Shown here: positions 10,820 through 24,623 of the stretch, piece after piece
Numbering within the stretch: position 1 is the first letter of the stretch
Layout: the number at the start of each line of letters is the position of its first letter
Source of the DNA: Quercus robur
Lineage: Eukaryota; Streptophyta; Magnoliopsida; Fagales; Fagaceae
NCBI RefSeq assembly: GCF_932294415.1
Contig: NC_065538.1
Coordinates: forward strand, 44,554,843 to 44,618,842
Reading direction: 5' to 3'
DNA: 64,000 nt
The notes under the pieces: generated by a model
Databases searched by the model: none
The model's input: only the letters and a program-made list of their open reading frames with translations
What the model was told of the DNA's origin: nothing
Position numbers and translations under genes: made by a program

Positions 10820-11029
10820 GATATGGTTATACCAAAAAGATTGAGAGAGGGTCTACCATCTTCATCATATAAGGTCTAGTAGTTGAAGGTGAGAATGTCA
10901 CTGCCACGTACTGGAGATGAAATCACTGAACTTGTGGATAGCTTGCTCTGGATTTCTCCTCTTCCAGATATCCTACTAATAGCATATTCGGTTCACAAGG
11001 AACCCGGGAGGGAAACCATATCTTTCAAG
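10820..11029 (+). pseudogene. F-box/FBD-type gene, exon 2, disabled
   Basis: This continues the gene at 2741-3927 beyond the retrotransposon. After a TTGTAAAG acceptor the frame reads D-M-V-I-P-K-R-L-R-E, two adjacent TAG stops, then L-V-D-S-L-L-W-I-S-P-L-P-D-I, a signature of F-box/FBD/LRR proteins. It ends TTTCAAG|GTATAAC, a normal donor. The last exon with the rest of the FBD domain was not found in 11030-11595, which shows no gene. Confidence 0.75.
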
Positions 11030-11595
11030 GTATAACAAAAATTCATCCTAAATTTAGAAAAAAGAAAAAACAAGAAACCTGTTGAATGTTATGACTCGTG
11101 GATGCTGGATAGTGCTTCAATTCTTAAAAAAAAATTATTAATTCGTTTGACTTTTTTGCCTCTCATGCTAAGCAAGGTTATTTTGGTGTGATGGACCTCT
11201 AAATGTTAAAAATCACTCAGTAAAGATGATGTTGTAATCAATTGTGATGTTCATGTGGTTTATATGAAAATTTTTGCTCTATGTACAGAACCTTTAAATT
11301 TGTTAATATTGAAAGAGAAATGGCAAAGTTTGGTTCAAGTTTTTGAGTATACAGTATAAGCAGAGATTCAAACATATGCATGTGTATAGATTACCAATAA
11401 AAAAAATAATAAAATTAAAAAAAAAAAATCAAAACTCAAAGAGAGTCAAGAATATGACAACAATACAGACACCATTACAATCTAGATGCAGTTAAGCTGA
11501 TAAAAGAATTTCAGCACTACTTTCAAGTTTTCATTGGAATAACATGTTGAATTGTTCTTAAATCAATCATTTAGTTTGAGTTTCACTTTAGTTGC

Positions 11596-11906
11596 TGTTA
11601 GAGATATATTAGTAACGCGATGTGTTATATCATGTTGTGTATGCTAGAGTAGATGCGGAAGAGGAAGCATAGAGGAGGAACACTGAGAATACGAGGGTTA
11701 CGTGGTTCAGCCTTACGGCCTACATCCACGAAGGAATCCCTTAAGGGCTACATCTTTATTGTATGAGAGTGTAGTACAATAACCTGTGTTACAATGAACC
11801 CTAACATGAGTATATATAGGCGACTAAACCCTAGACTACTAGTACAAGCAGGAATGGGCTTGGGCCTATTACATTGGGCTAATATGTCTAATATATATCT
11901 CTAACA
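11596..11906 (-). repeat. 3' LTR of the TRIM
   Basis: This 311-bp copy is the 3' LTR in element orientation because the purine tract adjoins it. It carries the TGTTAGAGA...TCTCTAACA inverted ends. Confidence 0.88.
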
Positions 11907-12119
11907 CCCTCCCTCAAACTCAAGGCGGAAGCTCGATGAAGGTTTGAGGTTGGATAAGCATGAGAAGATCACTTGGAGATGCCTTGAAGAATGCCTTTGA
12001 AGAAACCACAATGAAGAATGTGCCAATTGACTAATTTCGGAGTCTCAAATGCAGAAATGGAGCCCAAAATCGGAATCTACGCGAAAAACTGAGCAAGATA
12101 GGCCTTTTTAGAAATTTTG

Positions 12120-12730
12120 ACTTTTGGTCAAAGGTCAACGCAAAAAGTCAAAGTCAAATGGTCAGAGTCAAAGTCAACAGTCAAAGTGCTCACGGGTCAG
12201 ATCCGGGTGGTCCGGGTCGGGTCGGTCCGGATCAACGACGTGGTGCTGACGAGACAACACTGCTGACGTGGCTGATGACGTGGACCAGGGCGTGCGTGGC
12301 ATGCTGACGTGGATAGGTGACGTCATCCGGTGACGTCACACGTCATTAGCAGCAGCTCTTCGGCGCGTGTTCTATTCCACCGGCGCGTGTCTGGAACTTC
12401 CGAAGGCGCGTGGAGGCGCGTGCAAGGGAGATTGATGCTCGGACTTCGGTGGTTTGGCAAATCGGCGAGCTACGAGGCCGTCATGGCGGCGCGTGTAACC
12501 ATAGGAGAATCTGACCCTGTGAAATCGGCGGCGGCACGTGGAGAAGTCACTAGAAACTGCGCTAGCGCGTGGTGGCGCGTGCAGCGTCGTATGACCACCA
12601 GATTCTCAGGCCAAGTAGATCGGTGGACGAGAAGGCCGTCTTGGCGGCGCGTGTGACTGAGATCTAGCCTGGGAGTCGAGAATCTGCGGCGGCGCTCGTG
12701 AGAGTTTCAGGAGCCATTGTCGCGCGTGCG
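12120..12730. repeat. GC-rich short-motif block inside the TRIM
   Basis: In AT-rich surroundings this interior is unusually GC-rich. It is built of recurring words: GTCAAAGTCAA-type repeats (12120-12190), TGACGTGG/TGACGTCA (12235-12345), and GGCGCGTG-like words repeated about nine times (12361-12725). Open frames here are by-products of the composition. Confidence 0.6.
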
Positions 12731-13027
12731 GCTGCCGTTGGAGGTCGGGTTTCTGGGTTTTGGTCGCGATATGCCGTGGAGCACGTATGTCTTGTTGGTT
12801 TCATCAGGCGAAGGCTTGATGTGCACAGATCTGATAGGGAGAGACACTGATAGCTTGGGTTTAAGATCTGGACACAGCAGTGAGAGCCATAGCGGCTGCG
12901 AGATGCCGTGGAGTCTAGATCCAACTGACAAGCATATGATTTTTGATGGTGGTGTGCACGTGAGAATCTTCTTTGCTTGTTAGAGATGTTTGTTTGATGC
13001 CAAGAACGGAGTTTTGCTCTGATACCA

Positions 13028-13334
13028 TGTTAAATATTAGCAACGTGATGTGTTATATCATGTTGTGTATGCTAGAGTAGATGCGGAAGAGGAAGCATAG
13101 AGGAGGAACACTGAGAACACGAGGGTTACGTGGTTCAGCCTTACGGCCTACATCCACGGAGGAATCCCTTAAGGGCTACATCTTTATTGTATGAGAGTGT
13201 AGTACAATAACCTGTATTACAATGAACCCTAACATGAGTATATATAGGCGACTAAACCCTAGACTACTAGTACAAGCAGGAATGGGCTTGGGCCTATTAC
13301 ATTGGGCTAATATGTCTAATATATATCTCTAACA
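13028..13334 (-). repeat. 5' LTR of the TRIM
   Basis: This 307-bp copy directly adjoins the tRNA-Met primer binding site at 13016-13027. It lacks about four bases near its TG end relative to the other LTR. Confidence 0.88.
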
Positions 13335-13500
13335 GTTGCAACCAAATATCTGTGGGCAGACTTTCATGGCTTCACGCACATAATTTTTTTCTATTATGCG
13401 ATAGATTTTTAAAGCCAAATTATCAAACTACAAAAGCACTCTGTGACAACATATTGATTCATATTTGTTTGTGCATTTAGGGTAAAAGCCACAAGTAGTG

Positions 13501-13705
13501 TCAAGATAAATTAGCAATTATTTTTGGTAGGACATAATAGAAAAATGTAGTAGTAGTAGTAGTAGCACGATGGGCTTGCTTGAGCCTATATAAAACCTTA
13601 TGCAACTGACAGACATGGTAAGGAGGCATAGGGTCAATAAATCCCCTTGACTGTTTCATATATACTTCTTCAAGGAGAGAGCCATGCAAGAAGGCATTTG
13701 AGTCT
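13501..13705 (-). pseudogene. Copia reverse-transcriptase fragment
   Basis: On the minus strand the translation reads [16 protein letters not shown], then G-F-I-D-P, then [14 protein letters not shown]. These are the standard landmarks of Ty1/Copia RT (N-A-F-L-H-G and L-Y-G-L-K-Q-A). The frame dissolves into a Thr-encoding trinucleotide repeat (13547-13566). There are no flanking LTRs. It is a relic of about 65 codons. Confidence 0.8.
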
Positions 13706-14224
13706 TGAGAAATCTAATTGGCAAATGAACCAATCAAATTGCACGACCAGTGCTAGCGTCAACAACGTATTTTGTCCACCTGTGAATTACAAGCAAAATC
13801 CCAAAAATTCCAAAAATGCATATCTTACCTTTGAGACAATGGGAATATAAAAATAACTTAATTTTCCCATTGGGATGTCGGTTCACTCAATTTTCTGGTC
13901 CAAGAGGCAGAATTACTAAAATGCCCGTAGTGGCCTAAGCTTCAATCAAGTTGACTGGTGGTCAAATGAGCTCAAAGATGCACTTTCATCAAAAATTGAC
14001 CAAACTTGACCATGATTAACCCAGGCTCGACCAAAAATTGACAAAGATCCCACCGTGCGATCGGAAGAAATTTGAGCTCATATAAAAGAAAACTAAACTC
14101 CCTTAAAATGACTGCTCATGGACTTAAATCGGAGTTAAAACGAGTAAGATATTGCGAAAACATCAAGAATGTACAACACTAGTAATTTTTACTAAATGTT
14201 TAATGTGGATTTTACATTGTCTAA
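13706..14224. other. Intergenic, no gene seen
   Basis: AT-rich sequence with no open frame or repeat boundary that I can support. A run of GACCA/TTGACC words near 13950-14050 is reminiscent of TRIM/LTR interiors but has no partner. Confidence 0.4.
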
Positions 14225-14445
14225 GTGTGCATTTGGAAAGCGTTCCGTGTTTGCGTTTGTACATTTTGCTAAACAATGTGGGTTCCACGGCACTGTTCAC
14301 GGACCCACAAAAGTCATCCAAACATAAATTTCAATATAAATTTGAGTCCCACAGCACTATTTACACATTTAAAAATTATTTTACTACAGTGTTTTCAGTA
14401 ATAAATTTTCAATTTTCAGCAAATAAGCAATATCCAAATACACTC
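14225..14445. mobile_element. Tourist-like MITE
   Basis: A 221-bp element with ends GTGTGCATTTGGA and TCCAAATACACTC and a TAA target duplication (14222-14224, 14446-14448). The interior shares ttttcagcaaaataagc and cccacagcactattta-type motifs with the other MITEs listed. Confidence 0.8.
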
Positions 14446-15059
14446 TAAATTGTTGTATTTCCATGGCTGCGTTTTTTTGAGATAGGAGTGTTCAACATAA
14501 AATATGGTACTTTCTTGAAGTAAATACCATAGGCTTTCCAACAGTACCTCATTTGAGGAAATTTGAGGTCGATGGACCAAGATCCAAGCTCGGGAAGTTG
14601 CTGGGAAAATATGACAAAATCCCTCTTTATGTATGAAATCAGTCAAGAGTGCCTACTTTACGGGCAAATGGGCTACGCATTGTGAAAATTGGATCCAAAA
14701 AGCCCAAACTTTCTTGAAGCAGAAAAATTTCTCTACATCCCAGAACAAACAGAACATCCAAAGCATCCCCAGATTAACGGGAATCAATCTAACAAAATAA
14801 GAAAAAAATCATATTTAAGTGCAGAAATTTTAGACTAGCCAACTTTCAATGCAAGTAACTTTGTCATTTGGGGTCCAAATTATGCAAAGCTGGAAGCTTT
14901 GGAAAATAGAATCCAAGATATTTCCAACGGCTTTGAAATCAACGAATTTGGAGGTTCAGAAGTCCTCCAAACAAATGCTTAAAGATCTAGATTGACAAGT
15001 GGCAAAACTGTAAATAAGTAAAACTTGAAGTGTCAAGCTCAGCTAGGCTATGTGCCCGG

Positions 15060-15754
15060 TGCTAGGGAGATAACACCTTGGGAGCTTTCAACCAAATAGT
15101 TAATATAACATATAATGATATCACTTAACCTAAAAGACTTAAGCCTATGGGTTCTAGGTTAAGTAATTTTTCTATGTGTTATATTAACTACTCATTTGAA
15201 GGCTCTCAAAGGTATTATCTCTCTAACAAATGGTATCAGAGCTTAGGTAGTGTGCAACAAAAGTGGCGAGGTGTTCAGAGTCCCTACCCAACAGTGATAG
15301 AGCAAGCCTAAAGGGCCCACACAAAAGATTTGGAGAAAGTCCCAACAAAAGAGCATTTGACAATGATGTTAGATCACAGTAAAGCACGCAGCTCCAATGG
15401 TTAGGAATTTGCAGGTCGGTTCCCATATATGAGTGTTCGAGGTTGACACTTGGTTCCCACGAATGGCACATGAAGGGCTCATGAATTACGTGTTAGTGAT
15501 GGAAAAGCCTATAGGGAAGGAGAAGCTAGTAGGATTTGGTCAAAGTCCACAAAAAGGCAGAAACTCAGACGTGAAGGGGAGATTATTAGATATACATGTG
15601 TGAGTGAAGTCTCACATTAAATAAGAATAACAAGAGTGAGTAGTTAATATATCACAGTCAAACCCAAGCTCATAAGCTGAAGTTTTTCAGGTTAAATGGT
15701 GTCCTTATATGAACTACTCCATTGAAGGGTTCCTTAGGTGTTATCTCCCCAACA
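15060..15754 (+). mobile_element. TRIM-like element, degraded
   Basis: A terminal block of 169 bp (15060-15228) begins TGCTAGGGAGATAACACC and ends GGTATTATCTCTCTAACA. A tRNA-Met primer binding site (tggtatcagagc, 15231-15242) lies 2 nt after it. A purine tract (gaaggggagatta, about 15573-15585) precedes a second block of about 171 bp ending GTGTTATCTCCCCAACA at 15754. The two blocks share their ends but are strongly diverged. No clear target duplication is visible (cccgg against cccaa). Nothing inside looks coding. Confidence 0.5.
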
Positions 15755-18620
15755 CCCAAGCCCAAGTGCAACCCTAGTATGTGCCTGGCCATAGGAGTAA
15801 TTGTTTTGGCATTCTATAAATTGCTACCCCCTCCATTTGCTCTAGGAACCGGATTTGAGCCACTTTCAGCAGATTTTAGCCTTCCAAACATTCTGAAAAC
15901 CCTAAAAAATCTATCAAATCCCTCTAAAATCCCCTAAAAATAATTATCAAATCCAAAATCCTTTTCAATCCTCTCAATCTCTAGTGTTTTTGGTCTTTCT
16001 CTTGCTCTAATTCCTCTTTAATTCTTGCAATTCCATATTCATTCATTGATTGAAGCTGTGATTCCATGATTAATGATTGAAATTGCTTATTGGATTACTT
16101 CTTGATTGTAATTGTGGGTAGGATTTCTCATGATGATTCCATAATCTCCATGAAAATCAAAGAAAACCAACAACAAATGGGATTGGAGTGTTAATCCCTT
16201 TGATTACTTACATGGATTCTTTGACATTGAATGTTACATGATGGATTTTTATGAGTTTTGCCATGGTTCACATGTTGGATGTTGTAATTTCTTGTTAAAT
16301 ACCCAATTTCCCCTTTATGTGATTTTGAGATTATATGCTTTATTGGTAAAAATCCCATGTTATTTTTATTTTTATTTTACATGTTTTGGTTGAGATTTAG
16401 GATGATTACACTTGCTTGTTTGGTTAATATGTACAAATATTCATTACTTCTTTTGTACGTAAATCCATATGCTTAGATTGATGAAATGACATACTTAAAG
16501 TGATTTTCCTCTGATTATGTCACCCGTTTGGTTGGATTTTTCATTTTAGTTGATCATTTCCTGGCTAGGTGTATACACACACACACAAGACTACCAAATG
16601 GGTAGCAAGAGCAGCAATGGAAGCCTCAAGCTTCAGAACTTCCCAATCCGGTTTCCTTCACTCAAAAGTTGAACTTTTTAAATACAATTGAACAACTGTT
16701 TGGGAAAACAAACTATTCAGAATACCAGGAAAATCAGTTTATTCAAACAATATAGACCACCAATACATGTAAACTTGTAATTGTCCACCAATCTTACAAA
16801 GACGGTACTGGACGGTGAAGGTAAACACAGCAGCCATGAATGGGACCATTTCTCCTTTGGACAGTACTTATAATAGTAGACAGTTTTTGTATCATCAGAT
16901 CTGTTCACATTACTTAAGAGCTGGAAAGAACAAAACTAAATGAATCATTTCATTTTTCTCACTTTTTAAAAAATATCATCTCATTTTTCTCAAATGCTTG
17001 CTCTATATTTCTTCATTAATAGCAACACAAAGTATTTGTTAAGGTTTTTAGATCCTCTTGGTTAATTTTACAGCAAAATTAATCAGCTTCAAATAATTAA
17101 CCAGTTATGAATCCAGATTAATTTTGAAGTTAATTGTCACAAATTAAATATATCACCAATAAAGCATTAAAACAGTAAATCTAGTGCAAATAACAGAAGA
17201 CAGCAATATGGTGACCCAAGAAAACTTGTGAAACTCTGGTTTCACAGTAAAAACTTTGGAGAAGATTTAACTTAAACAATCCTCAAGGTAACTCATTAAT
17301 AGAATTGAAATTTGTATAATAGATTTAACCCTAATTCTATAATCTATTTATTTTGAGAGAATTAAAGGCTGAAACAATTTCTTATAAGAGCCATTCAATA
17401 AAAAATAAGTAAACTATTATCTTTTACAATTTATTGGAGAGGCAAAGGAAAAATTTTGCTATTAACGTTTTTGTCAATCTGAAATTTCACATTCACGGAT
17501 AACATGAATATCAATTTAATAAACAAATTGACAACCCTTTTTCCTTCAACCATGTGATGATGTAACATGTAGTTCTTTAGCTATAGTCAACATTTGTAGA
17601 AAATGTTAGAGAAAATGAGGAATACCAAATTAGAATGTGAAATAAAAATATTTTCATCAGATTTTATAAAGGTGCTATTTATCTTGCATACAGACTCACT
17701 TACAAATTTTAGGAGTTGCATATAACAGCATGTATAAAAGAAAGTGAGTTGAACCACAATAGTTCCACCAGAGCAAGGGTAGCAAAAATAGAAACAAAGA
17801 CAAACTTTGATCAAATTATAGATTGAAATAGTATACAAGTTACAGTCGCAATCATGCATATATTGAAAGGGTAATTAAGCCCATACAATTAATTGGTTCT
17901 TAAGTAAATAAAACTTTATAGACATTTGGCACGGCAATCAAACTTTAGTAAAAAAATGTTCAAAAGTAGCACAATTATAAGCCAAAATAGAGTAATATGA
18001 AACTAAATTGGCAGCCATGAAGCTACTAAGAGAGAGATGTTTGCCATAAAGGGGACTAATTAATAGGTTTAAGAATTCACAAGGTTGACATTGGATATTC
18101 TTCCCATGTGATAAATATTGTTTTCAGTAAAATCTACAAAAGGTAGAGGAGGAAGCCTACTATTCAAAGGATGTCACACCAAATAGGTTGAAAGCCATCT
18201 TCGTGCAAGATTGATATCTACAAGAGAAGTCAATCATCACGCAAGGACCAAAGGATTTCAAAAAATGTCAATATTGATTCAACGTAGGCGCATACACAGT
18301 ACACACAAACCCATCACTATATCAATTAGGGGAATCAAAACTAAATGGAAAAATTACACAGAAAGATGAACCTTGGTGAGGATGTTTATCCAAAAGATGC
18401 ATCCATGCTTTTGAATCTTCAATCTCTAATGGTGATTGAAATTTTCCTAGCTTAAAAAATTTTAAATTAAAAAAAAAAAAAAAAAAAAAAACCCTCAAAG
18501 TTGTAGTTTTATGATGGGTCATTTTGTAGCATGATGGGCATTTGTGTGAAGAAAAAACCTCTGAAGTTGCATGGCTGGTAAAAAAAATTCTCTCCAATCT
18601 CTTTTTTTAGATTACGTATT
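15755..18620. other. Intergenic, no supported gene
   Basis: AT-rich sequence without a recognisable coding region. A 24-codon frame at 16600-16674 and UTR-like sequence at 16700-16930 could be gene debris but match nothing I know. A poly(A) run of about 20 sits at 18471-18491. Confidence 0.5.
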
Positions 18621-18629
18621 AAGGGTAAT

Positions 18630-18652
18630 GAATGAGAGAGAGAGAGAGAGAG
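18630..18652. repeat. (GA)n microsatellite
   Basis: About eleven GA dinucleotides in intergenic DNA. Confidence 0.9.
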
Positions 18653-19925
18653 ATGGGTTTGTGCATGTTTTTATACATGCTTCATAGTTGTATTGTCACG
18701 AAGCAAGTCCAATGGATTTAGATTGGTACTACCGATTCCCAAAGCATGAGTGTTTAATGTGTTATTAATTTCATCTCATAGGCTTCTGCACTTGACATCA
18801 AAATTAAAAATAATTAGATTGTACACATGTATAGTAAAATTGGACTCCAATTTTAGATTCTAACTGAACAATTGGAACGATAATTATGATGTGGTACCTA
18901 CATAAATCTAGACACATGACACAAAATTGAAACTCTAATTTGGAATTCTAATTTGAGTTTCTCTCTACTTCACCTATTATTATAGATATAGATGATATAA
19001 ATCACATTCATTATCACACCATTTTTCGAGTAAAATTGTTACTAGCTTTAACATTTTTCTTTGTTGTTTATTTGAGCTAAAAGTCCCTGGCTCACAGATA
19101 GACTCTAAGATGGGTGGCAAAATGTCCTTATTGAAACAAAAAGACAGAAGGGAACAGAAACGGAAATTTGCAGCTACATGCGGTGGTACTCTATTTACTC
19201 TATCTATCTCACACAAATTAACTTGATGACTTGTAGCTACGTGTGGAGGTACTTGAATGGTTGATTTTGAATATATATCCTTGAAGAAAGATAATAATTA
19301 ATTTTTTATATTTTTTTTTTTTTTTGGATTTTGGCTTTGCTAAAAAATTATGAGCCCCCTTTCTCTTAAAAAATAAAAAAGTGTTATGTAAAATTATCGA
19401 TTGTTCCAAAAGATTAATCTATTAGGAAATGACGAATAAATCACTTAACCATAATTTAACACTCGGGATCGAACTCAGGATTTCCTGTTATAATATTATG
19501 TTAAATTATCGATTATCTCAAAAGTTTAATTTATTAAAAAATAATGAATTTAATCATTTAACCATAAGTCTAACATGTTAGATCTTTTAAATTCTAAAAT
19601 TTAAAATATTCGAACTTTTAAGAAAACAAAAATTATCTAATGTTAATAAGTGCCTAATTTATGAAATCTATTTAGTACAAAAATTAAGTTTTTGAATTTC
19701 TTGATTTTGTATCACAATTTCATTTTGAGCTTTATACAACTTTATATGAAAGAATTATATCTAATTAAAACTCATCATGCAAGTTCCTTGCCAAAAAAAA
19801 TGTAAAACTAGGAAGTTTAAAAGCCATTGAATGAAGTGTTAATTTACTCCTTTCTCATAAAGCATAATACAATTTTTACTAACACTTTTAAAGCAAAAAC
19901 GTATATAAACATCTATACATACATG

Positions 19926-19972
<47 letters not shown>

Positions 19973-22180
19973 GTGTGTGTGTGTATGGTTATATTTTGAT
20001 ATTAAAATCTGGCTCCCAAAATAAATTTTTTGACTCTGCCCTTGTGCAAAGCCACATTTCTATTTTTCTGTTTTGAAATCCATACCATATTAATTGTAAG
20101 GCAACAAAATTCGTGGCTATGATGTGACAATTTATTCCACTTAGTATATATCTTAATAGTATTATTATTATTATTATTAGTCTTTCATTTGTACTGAACT
20201 AATGCTTTTACAAAGTTTTCTCCAAACTGTTTAGAAGAATCTCTTGCTTCCTATGATATAGCATTTTTCTTTTTTCTTTTTCTTTTTTTTTTCTTTTTTT
20301 TTTTTGAGATGGTTAGATATAGTTACATACTAAATATGTTGTTTCTGTAGCTCGAGTCCATGTCCTTTCCCCACTCCCCCAAACACTTAGTGCCTGGGGA
20401 GGTACCAACTCACCCAGATGTTACAGTAGTTGATATAACTGTTTAAATGATCAACAATTCATCCACATTTATTAAATCATTATTAAATTGGTTAAATAAG
20501 TAACATGATCATTAAACAATTTATATCATTTTTTTGAGAAACAACAAGTTATATAATTAACAACCCACATCGATGGTCATTTTTATTGACACGTGGTAAG
20601 TAGGAAGGATTATCCTCCAAATTGTTTTAGATGAAAATTCTATCCATTTTAGAATTATAATATGACTTTCACCTAAACCTTGTGATATGTACAAAAAAAC
20701 AAAAACAAAAAAAACAAACAAACTTTGTTACATGTAAGAAATCTCTTAGTTTTGGTTGACCATTGCAAGAAGTCTCATGGTGCATATTGACACCATGGTG
20801 AATCTTGGTCCCCACAAAGAGTTAATCAATTTGGTAGGATTCATTCATTGCCTGAGCATGAGGCAGAAGCTTTTCCTGGAAACAAAAGTTCAGAAGTCAA
20901 ACTAATCGCTTATTCTTATACACAACATGCATGGCTATCAAATCAAAAACTATTAACATATACTTTATTTGCTTTTGAAATGGAGTAAGACCATTGAATG
21001 AAATGGTGCAATGGTAGCAAAGAACATGGTTTTAATGTTTTTAGGTTTAGCAAAACATTTTTGATTTCTAATATGATGCATTCATTGAACTGGAGCAATA
21101 TTCGAGTGAAGATAAATTCATTATTCATCCATATGATAGTCTATGTAATCCAATACCCTCTTCTTGGAGTAAGTTTCATGTAGAGTTTAACTTTGTAAAA
21201 TTACACCCAAAAAAAACGAAGACAAAAAAGTCTCCACCAAAACTATAACTTCTCATCCATATCCTTAAAAAAAGACCCAAAACAAAACATAAATAAATGT
21301 CCTCTTCCTTCCCTCTCTTTTTCATTGAGACATATATAGAGGTAATTTTTTTCTCGCATATTTGTATTTGTGTCTTTAATACTTGAACACTCTTCTATAC
21401 TATAACTGGTGTGTGTATATATATATATATAGGAATTGATGTACATGGTCATTTTGTATTTATATAAATACAAAAAAAGAACAACAAATACAATATAGAA
21501 ACACAAATTGATTTTTTAATTAAAAACCAAAAGAGCCTTTGAACACGCGTGTAGTGCATGTTTAAAGGCTAGTTTATTTCTATGATTGGACTTCATTTAA
21601 TGTTCCTGTTTTATGCTATAGTGTGATAAGAAATTTTGTTCCAATGCAGTTTTATACTATTTGATCAAGGAAATAAAATTTTGAAAGGAGGAACGCTATT
21701 GCTTAGTTAAAGTGTCAAATAATTGGGACATATTCTGATATTGCATCGTCGTCATCGTCATCCGTTATCATTATTACATCCTTGTCACTGTTACCTACCC
21801 TTTGCAGAACAAAGAAGATGAAGTTTGTTAGTTTGTAGCATCCCTTGAAGTGATGGAGTTACAAGCCCTAGTGCTATTTAAGATGCTTAGAGTGGGAGAT
21901 CAAATTCTTGTATAATTTTTTTTTTCGTTAAATTGGGATTACTTGCCTTTTGCTTCTTCTTTGTTATCTTTTCTCTTTCCACTTTGTTTGGTAAGCAAAA
22001 TATTTGTAGATATTGTTCTATAACTGTTTGTTAGACACCTGCTGTGTTTGTACATGTTCTTCCATTTGGAAGATGCAACCTTTAGTTTTGCACTTCTTAT
22101 ATTGTTTAAAATAAGATTCTTTTGTTCTTCCAAAAAAGAATTGAAGCAAATGAATTAATAAATTTTGCTTGAAATTTTAA
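18653..22180. other. Intergenic, simple repeats only
   Basis: No gene supported. Contents include a (TA)n tract at 19932-19964 followed by (TG)n, a (TTA)n tract near 20159-20180, T-rich runs at 20264-20305, and two related blocks around 19385-19480 and 19500-19580 sharing aaattatcgatt and acttaaccata words. Open frames are short and of low complexity. Confidence 0.5.
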
Positions 22181-22330
22181 AATCTGGACAAAAGTGCGGT
22201 TTAAATTTCAAGGTCATAGCATAGTTGTATGGGACTGTTTGGTAGTGTATTTTGAAATCTGGACAAAAGTGCGGTTTAAATTTCAAGGTCATAGCGTAGT
22301 TGTACGGGACTGTTTGGTAGTGTATTTTGA
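22181..22330. repeat. Tandem duplication, 75-bp unit, two copies
   Basis: The unit beginning aatctggacaaaagtgcgg occurs at 22181 and 22256 with two substitutions visible over the unit. The open frame across it is a consequence of the repeat. Confidence 0.85.
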
Positions 22331-23640
22331 ACAACAGTTTTCAATGTTTAAACAACATTATACATATTTTCACACACTTTTTCACTCACACGTATTCCAA
22401 AAAATACAAAGAATGTTATTAGAACAACATCACCAAACTGGTTGTCTCTGTCTCTCTCTAGTAAATCACCTTATGTATTTTTCTTCATTTCCAAAACTGC
22501 TTTTAAAGTTTAGTTTAAATTTAATTTCTCAAAAACACAAAATAAGGACAAAAATACATCTTGAATAACGGTTAAAAGATGAATTAAAATAAAATATAAA
22601 GATAAGAGGTAAAATATTCATTGAAACAACTCTTAAATATAGTTAACTTCATAGCCCATGTTTTATTTATAATTATAACTTATAAATATCGAAACATTCA
22701 ATACTCTCACATTCAAACAAATACTTATTTTATTTATTAAAAAAAGAATTACTAGTTGATAACTTGTGCAATGCACAAGAAAGTTTAACATGATATGATT
22801 TTTTTTTTTTTTGTCTAAATATGAAATTCAATAATTATGATAATTATTAATAAATATTTATTATGATTGTATTTGCATATGGAATTATATATTCTAACAT
22901 TAGACATTTACATGATTGTGTTGCAGTACACTGTCAAAAGAGAACTCTAGCCCGTGGCCATGACCTAATAAAATCAAGAAAAAGACATTTTCCCCAAGAC
23001 TTCATCAGTTGGGCTGTGATGCTAAAATTTCATCCGCCCACTCTGGGCCCTTAAACTAAGCCTAAAAGATTTGGTTCTACAGCAAAACCAACCCAAGCCA
23101 TTCTACACTGGAAATACTTGGGCGGCATGGTTTAGCAACTATTGGATTGCATGCTATTTATGCTCTTAACACACGTCAAAATTTGTGTCAATCAGATGTT
23201 ATTTACCATATGATCTATAAAATTATTTTTTATACATAATGTTAAACTACAAAAACTTGTAATATCTATAAATTTATTTTTTATACATAATGTTAAACTA
23301 CAAAAACTTGTAATATAAACAATTGATTGATGACATAATTATTGATCTTTTGGAAATTTTGCAAGCATAGAGAATAAAAAAAAATGTAATTTAATGGTGG
23401 ATTTGTCAAAATTCACATCCAATAAAAAAATATTGAATAAAGTTGTAGTATTAGATTACAACCAAGTATGTAATCAAACTTTGTCCTATCCTTTTCAAGT
23501 GAAATTCTTTAATTTATATTTGATTTTTAAATAACTATACATTATACAAGGACAAATCTTCCTCTAAATTGGTTTGGAGGAAAATTCATTGAACCTACAC
23601 TTATTTTAATGATACAAGTGAATGGTTTTCTAAATCACCA
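22331..23640. other. Intergenic, no gene seen
   Basis: Includes a possible minus-strand Helitron 3' end (an ACTAG boundary plus a CTTGTGCAATGCACAAG hairpin, 22751-22788) and a 59-60-bp tandem duplication near 23213-23330 (tataatgttaaactac words). Confidence 0.45.
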
Positions 23641-23643
23641 TTA

Positions 23644-24620
<977 letters not shown>

Positions 24621-24623
24621 TTA

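Larger units (their letters stand above)
11596..13334 (-). mobile_element. TRIM-type miniature LTR element
   Basis: Two similar terminal repeats of 311 bp (11596-11906) and 307 bp (13028-13334) begin TGTTA and end TCTCTAACA. They are flanked by a perfect 5-bp duplication GTTGC (11591-11595, 13335-13339). A primer binding site for initiator tRNA-Met (minus strand, 13016-13027) abuts the right LTR and a purine tract (minus strand, 11907-11925) abuts the left, so the element is on the minus strand. The 1121-bp interior encodes no gag or pol. The LTRs differ by a small deletion and several substitutions, so it is older than the TR-GAG copy. Confidence 0.9.

Noticed and set aside
12330-12983. Several ORFs in GC-rich DNA
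   Set aside because: They lie in the TRIM interior and follow from the repeated GGCGCGTG-type words, with no protein motif.
22194-22568. 124-codon ORF with an internal repeat
   Set aside because: It comes from the 75-bp tandem duplication and a MITE-like stretch; not conserved-looking.
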